Assembly (NCBI RefSeq): GCF_002079055.1
Contig: NC_047501.1
Location: 434,001 to 498,000 of the forward strand
DNA: 64,000 bases
Direction of reading: 5' to 3'
Origin: Saccharomyces paradoxus
Lineage: Eukaryota; Ascomycota; Saccharomycetes; Saccharomycetales; Saccharomycetaceae
Position 1 is the stretch's first letter; every line of letters begins with the position of its first letter. A program made the translations under genes and the position numbers. The notes below the pieces were generated by a model. That model was not told the DNA's origin. It saw nothing but the letters and a program-made list of their open reading frames with translations, and did no database searches. Positions 46,448 through 55,700 of this stretch are shown here, one piece after another.

Positions 46448-48166
46448 TCATAATCTAGGTTTTGGCTTTGTTGTTGCCTCCGGGTTCATAACTATTGAAT
46501 TAGCACCAGATATGTTTGAAGGTGTTCCGGAATCACCAAAGAACGCTACTGTGACTGTCAGATCATCTCTGTATCTTCTACTCATTGGTGATGGTATACT
46601 AACCAGTGCTGATACGTATTCTTTTCTTCCACCCGCACTTAATGCATTCCTAATTAAATGAGTGGCGACGTTTTTGTCTTCGATAAGATACTCCGGGTTT
46701 GAACCTGATGGCGACCTGGATTTATCATCCTTATATCTGAATGCCGGTCTTTGTGCTTCCTTGTCCTCCGACAAATCAATGACTTTTGGTAACCGCCCCG
46801 GTTCTGCTTTGACAGGTGCCAGGCTTATATTTTTATCCATCCATCTGATAACCAAGGAAGCGATTTCTTCATTAGTTAGCAATTCGAATAAACCATCCGA
46901 GCCCATCACCATAAATTTAGTGTCTTCACCAATTTTAGCAGAAGTGATTACCGGTTCTGCAGTCACATATGGGGGTGTCTTGAAATCCCTTGGTTCCCTT
47001 CTAAAATAAAGCTTGGCAACTTCGGGCAAATCCGACAGTGGTTTTCCATCGACTTCTTTGATCTTGTAACGATAATCTCCAAATGCCCTAGATGGTTGTA
47101 ATGAGCCTAATATTCTTCCGTTTCTTATAACGTTAGGTTCTCCTGGATGTTCTTTCCTAATTCTCTGTACTTCATCCAGATTATCACCGGTCTGATCAGT
47201 GGATAATGACTTTACTGTCCAATTTCCCTCTTTGTCTAAACCACAAATTAAAGCCCTCGAGTCTCCAGTGACGGCTACTTTCAAAATTGAATTACTAGAG
47301 TTGTATAAACTCAGTAGTGCACAAGAACCGGAAATGGCAGGTAAAGTGTTTGCAATATTTACATTGTTTGGATCTTGGAACAGTTTTCTAAATGATTCGA
47401 TGACAAGATCATTATCAAGTTTCAAAAACCCTTTCGAAATTGCAGAATCGATTAATTGGTTGGGGTCGGAGTGGAAAACAGTTTTGTTTTGGTCATAAAC
47501 CTGACCTAATTGGTAGGCCACATAACGGACTAAATCTTTAGATAATTTTTCTGAAGTGAAAGGGCCACCATGTCCATCAAAAATTCCAAAAAAATACAAA
47601 TCTTTCTCTACGGACTTGCCATCCTCACTTTCTATTGGAATGGTAATGATTTGCTCCACGTGATCATCTTCTATTGGATGGTTGGAGGGCAACTGCGCCA
47701 CATCATACCTGAATATTCCAGTACCACGGTTAACAAAGTGGCTTTCCTCTCTATCATGTAGTTTAGCCTCTATTTTAGAATCGTTTAAGATGGGTACGGA
47801 TTGGTCGTTCTGAGACCGTTGCTTATTTTGCGTTTGTGTTTCCTTTGATTTAGTTGACGGCATGTTAGTATTGTCACTGCTATTTGTAGAGTAATCCTTT
47901 ATTCCATTAATTGTATCAAGGGAGAGGATCTTTTTAGGCGTATAGTAGGAATAGGTCAAAAGAAGGGACCCACTTAATAGAGCTATGTTTAGAGCTTTGG
48001 AATGTGATGATATGAATAACTTTGTCCTTGAATAATATGTGTTATTTGTGTGCGATGTTGTATATGCACGTTGGAGAAACTTCTGTGTGTACTCTCTACC
48101 TGATTGACATTTGGATAGAACCTTTATTGTTTTCCTTATTGCCACGGTTCTAGTTAAGGGAGACAT
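46448..48166 (-). CDS. PTC5: Ptc5, mitochondrial PP2C phosphatase of pyruvate dehydrogenase
   Basis: The protein has 572 residues, the same length as S. cerevisiae Ptc5. A basic mitochondrial presequence (MSPLTRTVAIRKTIKVLSK) is followed by a hydrophobic stretch around residue 55-75. The PP2C domain runs from about 140 to 555, with metal-binding motifs FFGIFDGHGG, AVTGDSRA and MVMGSDGLFELL, and the late motif RDDLTVTVAFFG. Ptc5 dephosphorylates Pda1 and so reactivates the pyruvate dehydrogenase complex. The start is the first ATG of the frame. It is divergent from TMA46. Confidence 0.97.
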   Translation of the reverse strand: MSPLTRTVAIRKTIKVLSKCQSGREYTQKFLQRAYTTSHTNNTYYSRTKLFISSHSKALNIALLSGSLLLTYSYYTPKKILSLDTINGIKDYSTNSSDNTNMPSTKSKETQTQNKQRSQNDQSVPILNDSKIEAKLHDREESHFVNRGTGIFRYDVAQLPSNHPIEDDHVEQIITIPIESEDGKSVEKDLYFFGIFDGHGGPFTSEKLSKDLVRYVAYQLGQVYDQNKTVFHSDPNQLIDSAISKGFLKLDNDLVIESFRKLFQDPNNVNIANTLPAISGSCALLSLYNSSNSILKVAVTGDSRALICGLDKEGNWTVKSLSTDQTGDNLDEVQRIRKEHPGEPNVIRNGRILGSLQPSRAFGDYRYKIKEVDGKPLSDLPEVAKLYFRREPRDFKTPPYVTAEPVITSAKIGEDTKFMVMGSDGLFELLTNEEIASLVIRWMDKNISLAPVKAEPGRLPKVIDLSEDKEAQRPAFRYKDDKSRSPSGSNPEYLIEDKNVATHLIRNALSAGGRKEYVSALVSIPSPMSRRYRDDLTVTVAFFGDSGTPSNISGANSIVMNPEATTKPKPRL

Positions 48167-48764
48167 GGAGAGGTTAAGAGAAGTAAAAACACTTCTTCTG
48201 TTGAAAAATTTGAGTAGTATCTAAAATAAATTGAAGCAGCTATAAATATTTCTTTTCCTGTAACAGGTAATTTCGTTCACTCCCCAATCGATCCTTTTTT
48301 CTTTTTTGTATCTCTTGTGTAGAAGGAAGTGATTTCTGTTTTTCTACATCACGAAAGGCCGCTAACTGCACATCACTAGATTATATAACAGAGAATAAAA
48401 ATGTATGCAGTAGGTTGCCGCTTTTTGATAATCAATAGTGTAAATACGCAAGCGATAACAAAATTTAGTCAATGGTACTCACCACACTCTGGATAGCACG
48501 AGGTTACAAGTGCAGAGAGTATCTCTTCAATTGGCGACTCTAGAGAGAGAGAGATGACTTTCTGACAGGTAGTCGTCGGACATGACGTACTGTGATGATA
48601 ATGAAAAAAATTTTTGTTCTCCAGCGATGAGTTAGTAAAAATTGGCAATATATCTTCTTTCATCGATTTATTCAATCATTGCCAGGAAGCAGCGAGAGAG
48701 CCGCTTTAATAATCATCTTCTGCACTTTACACATATACCACAGCAGGAAAGTTTAATTTCGAAG
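48167..48764. promoter_or_regulatory. PTC5-TMA46 divergent promoter region
   Basis: This 598-bp divergent intergenic region holds the RRPE/PAC pair of TMA46 (listed separately) and otherwise AT-rich sequence toward PTC5. A 68-codon minus-strand frame crosses these promoter motifs and is not called. Confidence 0.6.
48602..48631 (+). promoter_or_regulatory. RRPE and PAC elements of the TMA46 promoter
   Basis: TGAAAAAAATTTTTG (48602-48616, RRPE-like) is followed by GCGATGAG (48624-48631, PAC). This is the same pair and order as upstream of BUD21. It lies 134-163 bp before the TMA46 ATG and suggests co-regulation with ribosome-biogenesis genes. Confidence 0.8.
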
Positions 48765-49802
48765 ATGCCACCAAAGAAAGGAAAGCAGGCCCAGGTGGCT
48801 GGTAAGAAGAAGGATAATGTCGACAAGACGTTCGGTATGAAGAACAAGAACCGTTCAACTAAAGTCCAAAGGTTCATCAAGCAAGTGCAGTCGCAGTCCG
48901 ATCCCAAGAAAGAAGAGATGAGGTTAAAGAAACTCGAGGAAAAAAAGCGCAGAGAAGCCGAAGAGGCTGAACGAAGAGCACTATTCAACCCTGTAGCAGA
49001 CCAAAGGGTTCGTGCAGGCGTGGACCCCAAGTCCATGGTTTGTGCTCTGTTCAAACTGGGGAATTGTAACAAAGGTGCCAAATGTAAATTCTCACACGAT
49101 TTGAACGTCGGCAGAAGAATGGAAAAGAAAGATTTATATCAAGATACAAGAAGTGAAAAGGAAAAGGACACAATGGATAACTGGGATGAGGAAAAGTTGA
49201 GAAAGGTTATCTTGTCGAAGCACGGTAACCTAAAGACCACCACTGATAAGGTATGCAAATACTTTGTCGAGGCTGTGGAAAACGGTAAATACGGTTGGTT
49301 TTGGATTTGCCCTAACGGAGGTGACAAATGTATGTACAGACACTCTCTACCAGAGGGCTTTGTACTGAAGACCAACGAACAGAAGAGGCTCGAGAGGGAG
49401 TCGCTGGAGAAGCAACCAAAAATTACGCTAGAGGAGTTCATTGAAACAGAAAGGGGCAAACTGGATAAGACTAAGCTAACACCAATAACAATCGCTAACT
49501 TCGCCCAGTGGAAGAAGGACCACATCATCGCCAAGATTAATGCGGAAAAGAAGTTAACTAGTAAGAGGAAACCCACAGGTAGAGAAATCATCCTGAAGAT
49601 GAGCGCCGAGAACAAGTCATTTGAAACGGATTACACCGACCTGGCAGACGATGTCACCCAAGGATCCGCATGGGATCTCACTGAGTTTACGGATGCCTTA
49701 AAAAAGGCTGACCACCAAGACGACGGCGGCATCAAGGACTACGGTGACGGTAGCAACCCCACCTTCGACATCAAAAAAGTCAGCTCTGCCACGCTCGCAT
49801 AG
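48765..49802 (+). CDS. TMA46: Tma46, ribosome-associated CCCH zinc-finger protein (DFRP1/ZC3H15 family)
   Basis: The protein has 345 residues, as in S. cerevisiae. A Lys-rich N-terminus precedes two CCCH zinc fingers: [19 protein letters not shown] at about 92-110, and a second with ligands [18 protein letters not shown] at about 162-194. The C-terminal DFRP region follows. Tma46 partners the translational GTPase Rbg1 (DRG1 homologue) and associates with translating ribosomes. The frame is open 41 codons upstream, but the ATG at 48765 ([10 protein letters not shown]) is the family start. Confidence 0.97.
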   Translation: MPPKKGKQAQVAGKKKDNVDKTFGMKNKNRSTKVQRFIKQVQSQSDPKKEEMRLKKLEEKKRREAEEAERRALFNPVADQRVRAGVDPKSMVCALFKLGNCNKGAKCKFSHDLNVGRRMEKKDLYQDTRSEKEKDTMDNWDEEKLRKVILSKHGNLKTTTDKVCKYFVEAVENGKYGWFWICPNGGDKCMYRHSLPEGFVLKTNEQKRLERESLEKQPKITLEEFIETERGKLDKTKLTPITIANFAQWKKDHIIAKINAEKKLTSKRKPTGREIILKMSAENKSFETDYTDLADDVTQGSAWDLTEFTDALKKADHQDDGGIKDYGDGSNPTFDIKKVSSATLA

Positions 49803-50454
49803 TCCTAAGTACATACAAACTAAACTTGTATATATGTCACCGTATATATAACACACGCACACTAACACAAAGCATGTCACGTCATGTAAAACTGGTCACG
49901 CGGCACGATCACGGCCCATGCCTACCTGCCGTCTTTTTGCCCCTTTCGCTATCCCACACCCCACGCCCCCACGTTGTTGAGGTGTTTTTTTACCTCGGAT
50001 CCGCCCAACATTATCTAGGATTAAAAGTGCTCGAGTTATGCTCTCCATGTTACGAGTGGTAGTAGCTGAGCTTCCTTTCATTGCATCTCTTTGCAGCCTC
50101 GGGGGATGAGGCTATATGCTTATGAGGCCTGAATATGTGTTTGACGCATCCCTCCTTCGTACGCTACCATCTGTTACTCTTGCACTCTTGGTATTTGCTT
50201 GTAATTTTTGTTATATAATAGGTCCTTTACTGTTTTAACATACGCTTTTATCGTAGAACACCCGAAATTTCTTCTCAGAAGCCTCGCAATTTTTTCTTTA
50301 GATTAGGTTTTTCATACCTTACATTGTACAAGAACTGAGTATCGTTAACCATCATCAAGTGAGAGGTAAAAAAGGCATAGGTAAGTTCAGCATTATAAAA
50401 CCAACACAAACAAAATAATTGGAAGACAGAGAGTAAGCTTAAGACAAGTAAACA
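49803..50454. other. TMA46-ECM3 intergenic region
   Basis: This 652-bp tandem intergenic region contains the TMA46 3' end with TATATA stretches, a C-rich patch around 49950-49975 (ATCCCACACCCCACGCCCCC) and the ECM3 promoter and A-rich leader. The C-rich patch resembles a stress-type or Rap1-like sequence but does not match a consensus well. No gene is seen. Confidence 0.55.
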
Positions 50455-52296
50455 ATGACACACATCACACTGGGACAAGCCATCTGGGCCTCTGTCAGAC
50501 CAATCATCAAAATCTATCTGATTATTGGTGTAGGCTTCGGTTTGTGCAAGATGAACATCTTAACCGTTCAGGCCACAAGGTCTATCTCTGATATCGTTTT
50601 AACAGTTCTGCTTCCTTGTTTATCATTCAATAAAATCGTAGCAAATATAGAAGATAACGATATCAAGGATGTCGGGATTATTTGTCTGACGTCTGTTATA
50701 CTGTTTGCAACTGGCTTGGGGTTCGCCTTTATAGTTCGCAGTGTACTGCCAGTTCCTAAGAGATGGCGTGGTGGTATACTTGCAGGAGGCATGTTCCCCA
50801 ATATCAGCGACTTGCCCATTGCTTATTTGCAATCCATGGACCAAGGGTTTATCTTTACAGAAGAGGAGGGAGAGAAAGGTGTTGCCAATGTTATCATCTT
50901 TCTGGCTATGTTTCTGATATGCGTTTTCAATCTAGGTGGTTTCAGACTAATTGAGAACGATTTCCATTACAAGGGTGACGACGATGAGGAGAATACTTTG
51001 ATCGATCCAGATACTGCCCAACAGCCAACGCAACCCATTGAAGGCAATTCTTCTTCTTCATCTAACCAAGATATCCTAAAGGAACCCAATGAGTCTACCG
51101 TTCCTAATAGTTCCCAAGCAAGTTACATTTCTGAGAAAAATAAGAAAGAAAAAACTGAACTTCCCGTTCCCAAACCTACACACGCAGCCGCTCCAGCAAT
51201 AGATGACAGAAGCTCGAACTCATCCGCGGTGGTCTCTATCGATAGCATTACGCACTCGCTGCGTACGAACCATATGGATGTCCAATCTGTGAACGAGCTT
51301 AATGACCATACTTACAGAACCAGAAGTCAACCGATAGCATACACTATTGGGTCAAGAACAGCACATACTCGCAACAATCGTAGGAATTCCGTCACTGGAT
51401 CCTTACGTTCCGTCGATATGCGTGAACTACCTGCGGAAGGTATGTCGGATTTAATTCGTGAATACTCCAACGTTGACCAATATGGCAGGAGAAGAAAAAG
51501 TTCTATTAGCTCCCAAGGATCACTCCCTGTTTCACAGGCGGACGGTACAATTTCTCCCAATCTGACTAGAACTTCCACTATACAAAGAGTTAAAACCTCT
51601 AATCTCACAAGAATAATTACCTCAGATGCCACCGTCAGTAAGAAAGATATCGAGACTTCGGGTTCCTCTTTACCAAAATGGCTACAAAAATTCCCCTTGA
51701 CGAAATTTTTTGTCTTCTTTTTAAAAAATTGTTTAAGGCCTTGTTCCATGGCTGTTATTCTGGCTTTGATTATCGCTTTTATACCCTGGGTAAAAGCTTT
51801 GTTCGTTACGTCTAGTCATACGCCAAAGATCAAACAAGCCCCAGATAACGCACCTGCTCTAACATTCATTATGGATTTTACTTCTTATGTTGGTGCCGCT
51901 TCAGTTCCATTCGGTTTAATCCTGTTAGGTGCTACCCTTGGCAGATTGAAAATCGGAAAATTATACCCTGGTTTCTGGAAATCTGCAGTGATTTTAGTCT
52001 TTCTTAGACAATGTATCATGCCCATCTTTGGTGTCTTGTGGTGTGACCGTCTAGTGAAGGCGGGATGGCTGAATTGGGAAAATGATAAGATGTTGTTGTT
52101 TGTTACCGCCATTACTTGGAACCTACCAACAATGACCACTCTAATTTATTTCACTGCAAGTTTTACTCCTGAGGACGAAACTGAACCTGTTCAAATGGAG
52201 TGTACTTCCTTCTTTTTGATGCTTCAATATCCTTTAATGGTCGTTAGTTTACCATTTTTGGTTTCTTACTTCATCAAGGTTCAAATGAAATTATAA
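50455..52296 (+). CDS. ECM3: Ecm3, auxin-efflux-carrier-like membrane protein
   Basis: The protein has 613 residues, as in S. cerevisiae. About five membrane helices in the first 170 residues and about five after residue 420 flank a long hydrophilic, Ser/Asn-rich cytosolic loop with many phosphorylatable sites. This is the two-block layout of the auxin efflux carrier/bile-acid transporter-like family (Mem_trans). The N-terminal block contains DIVLTVLLPCLSFNKIVANI and the C-terminal block CIMPIFGVLWCDRLVK. The substrate is unknown; the name comes from cell-wall (calcofluor) phenotypes. The start is the first ATG after an A-rich leader. Confidence 0.95.
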   Translation: MTHITLGQAIWASVRPIIKIYLIIGVGFGLCKMNILTVQATRSISDIVLTVLLPCLSFNKIVANIEDNDIKDVGIICLTSVILFATGLGFAFIVRSVLPVPKRWRGGILAGGMFPNISDLPIAYLQSMDQGFIFTEEEGEKGVANVIIFLAMFLICVFNLGGFRLIENDFHYKGDDDEENTLIDPDTAQQPTQPIEGNSSSSSNQDILKEPNESTVPNSSQASYISEKNKKEKTELPVPKPTHAAAPAIDDRSSNSSAVVSIDSITHSLRTNHMDVQSVNELNDHTYRTRSQPIAYTIGSRTAHTRNNRRNSVTGSLRSVDMRELPAEGMSDLIREYSNVDQYGRRRKSSISSQGSLPVSQADGTISPNLTRTSTIQRVKTSNLTRIITSDATVSKKDIETSGSSLPKWLQKFPLTKFFVFFLKNCLRPCSMAVILALIIAFIPWVKALFVTSSHTPKIKQAPDNAPALTFIMDFTSYVGAASVPFGLILLGATLGRLKIGKLYPGFWKSAVILVFLRQCIMPIFGVLWCDRLVKAGWLNWENDKMLLFVTAITWNLPTMTTLIYFTASFTPEDETEPVQMECTSFFLMLQYPLMVVSLPFLVSYFIKVQMKL

Positions 52297-52756
52297 AGTC
52301 CGTTAAGGAAGAAACAAGATATATTCATGCATTCCCATTCTCATAATTTCATTTCATTGTATAACTGAACCGAGATGTAATTTTATTGCAGTTGATCTTT
52401 TTCTATCAACGTAAAATTCACTTGCTTCAGATTTTATAGAGTTTCATAGTTTAAAAAATAATAATAAAAACAAAATTTTATGCTGTTTCTTCAATGTGTA
52501 CGATTTCACTCGTGGGCGTTATGTTGTCTTGAAAAATTAACCTTTAGTTGTGGCTTTTCAGTTTTCCAATTTTTTCTTGGGACATCTGCTAAATATTATA
52601 TTCTTTATAAGTAGTATAGTATACATACATATTAAAAATTAAGAATTATAGGTTATTTGAGCACTAATAAAGGACTACCTATCCGGACTATTTTGAGTCA
52701 TTCCATTACTCAGTAACGCCTAGGTAGTCATGACAAATATGCTATAATTAGATATC
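52297..52756. other. ECM3-CMR2 convergent 3' region
   Basis: This 460-bp region between convergent genes is very AT-rich, with TATA-type 3'-end signals around 52440-52470 and 52610-52650. No gene or repeat is recognised. Confidence 0.6.
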
Positions 52757-55700
52757 TTAAATATTGTCCCTCTCGTAATCTGATAATAAATATATTGAAA
52801 TATTTTCACCATAGCTTATGCCGAATTGTGCTTCTATTTGAATTTTCTGATCAAACCAGGCTTGCATTATCGAAGCCCTGTTTTTTCCCCAAACCTCCGT
52901 TATCATACTAGAATTTTTCGGGCCTAGTCCTTTAGTCTTCACAAATGCGCATAAATCCAAAATGACACCGTGCTTATTTAATAATTCTGAAACAACTAAT
53001 GTCGTCAGGTTACCCAGTATGGAATTATGGCGTTCTTTACATCTAATCAGGCACACTAATAATCCGCCTGCTTTAGCAATCAAACAACTACCAATATCAC
53101 CGTGGACATCCTTAACTGTTCTCTCTAAATCACTAACAAAATGTGTCAATCCTAAAATTTCAATGGATTCATGAATACTTCCCAAAACAAATAGCAAGTT
53201 CAAATTGATGACCTCTCCTTGTGAATTGGTGCAACTTACGTTTTTGATAAAACCCAAGTCACCAGTTCTCAAATAGCTTAACGTGTTATTCATTTCACTC
53301 TTCATCTTACTTTTGAATTGTTCTGTGATAAAGGGATCTTTGTACAACTTATTTTTTGAACTGTTGCACACAAAGTAGTCAAATGCATTAGCTTCCGAAC
53401 AGCACCAAATTTCACCGAATTCTCCATCAACACATGGTAGTAGTGTCTCTGGGTTAACTACTGAAACATCAGTGCATACTGGAACGACACCCGAATCTTG
53501 AACCTTTATATAAGTTCCACCACTTATCGCCGCATCATTGGGGTTAACTTCTCTAATTATACCTTCCCTGAGTGAAAATGGGTCTAAATATAGGTCAACT
53601 GGTGGAATATCCAGATATGATCTTAGTGATATAAGCGGATTGAAATGATGTTGATAGACATAACTTATTTGTGTACATGATAAGGATATCGTTGAGTACC
53701 GCTTCAATATGTTTTCAATTGTATAAATCCTTGGTCTATTGGGAAAAGGTATCATAATATTTCGAACACCCTTAAAAACGTCTTCTCTGACCGAACCAGA
53801 TGTATTGTTTTTGGCAGAGCTTACGTTCTCTTTTCTATTTTTGAATCCCTCAATCAAGCTGGAGGCTCTATCCAGTAAAGAATATAACGTCTCAAGCTTC
53901 AAATACAAATCCTTTACATTTAGATTTTGAAGACCAATCAAAAACTCCTTAGGGTCGGTAAGAACATCTGTAAGGCTGAATAAACAAGTTGAAGCACCCG
54001 TATAAATTCCTAACAAGCAACTGAACATAAAGCCTAACCCGCATGTATGAGAACATATGGAGAAAAGTGGACTGTTATTTCTTAACTGCAAAGTTTCTTT
54101 AACTATTTTGCTCGCATTGAGTAAAGACGAGTGTGTCATTGTTACATGAATATTAGATGTCACGTCATACTCTGCATCTATCCATACAATACACGGTGTC
54201 ATACCAATCCTAGTACCTGGTTTGGCGCCAAATTTCTGCTTTAACACATTTTTGAACATAGATACTGTTAACGCATTCTTTGCCTTAACTTTGGAGAAAA
54301 CTGTTATCTTGGGTATCAAACTCTTGTACTTCTTAAAACACTTGTTAACGACATTATTATCATTCAATAAAGAGTGCATTTTAGCATCAACGAATAACCT
54401 TTTTACTTTGTAACTTTGAATTATATTAACTAAGCCTTTTAAATCCTCTTCTATGGTAAACTCCTTAACGCTTGGCAGGGGAACCACCAACAAGTTACAA
54501 TACAAACAAGCCATGATCATGGCCACATATTCTACGGAATTTTCACACATAATAATAATAGCGTCACCATGCTTCAATGGAATTTTGGAGCCTACAATTT
54601 TTTTCAAAAATCCTGCAACAATTTTGCCAAAGCTCGCCCACGATACTTTTTTGTGAACGTTGTTATCGCTACTAGCAGACGAGTTGGCTAGATTTGTATT
54701 CGTGCCATCACTGAACGCAGTTTCATTCCCATAATGAGAAATTCTCCATTCCAGGATCTCTAAAATCGACTTGAAGTCTGTGAGTTTGGTATGACTTCGA
54801 GTGTCGACAGACTCATCCCTGTAATCGACACCACTGCATTGTAGGGCCAGTTTTGGTTTAACGGGACCGCCATTTCGATATTCTGGTTCGATCATGGTGT
54901 ATTCTTCTTGTAGAGCCATCTTTCTCAGTTTTGATAAATGCTCGGATAATATACTCTCATTATAATACGCTGAATGGGGCAAAAAATCCAATATAACATT
55001 GTCGAATTGAAACTTTACAAACTGTGCACTGAGATTATTGTTTAAGAATTTCTTCTCTACCGTACTATTGGCCAATTCTAAAGAACAATATCTCCTAGGT
55101 AAAGTATCTCTCGGCACAACTAAAATGCACATTGGTTGAATTTTATGGAAAATCCAAAGAATTCTGAAAATTTGGTCAGTTAAATCATTCATTTTCATTT
55201 CCAATTTGTTCTTCTGTGTTTCCGTAAATTTCATTAATGCCGTATCAGTTGCTTCGTTATTTTTACTTTCCTCCTCGATTTTTGCTAGTGAGCTCTCTAC
55301 CACCATAACCAAAAAGTGCTCTTCTTTATGGTGTTGCAATTCAAATGCAGCAACCTCAAAAACTGTATTTACTGTTCTCACCACTGTTTCAGTAATCTGT
55401 TGTAGATAATGGGACTCAACAACTCTTTTATATCCAGGGGACGTTTCGCCACCAAAGCTCGACATATCGGTAACTTTTGTGCTTTCTGCTTCAGCGTTAA
55501 TTTTGGATTGAGGAGGTTGGTTCCCCTTTTTGGCATAAAGAAGGTTTGACGTGTGAGCCCAGTTCGGTAACCTAATTAATCTATTTTGTAGAAACATGTC
55601 CTCTATGAGTGAAAGCACATATATCTTTCCGTTATGAACGAACCCCATAAGCTTGGTTCTCATAAAGTAGGTATTGGCAGGACAAATATTCAGAATGGTG

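Noticed and set aside
48469-48675. 68-codon minus-strand frame between PTC5 and TMA46
   Set aside because: It lies across the RRPE/PAC promoter motifs of TMA46 and has no protein similarity that I recognise.
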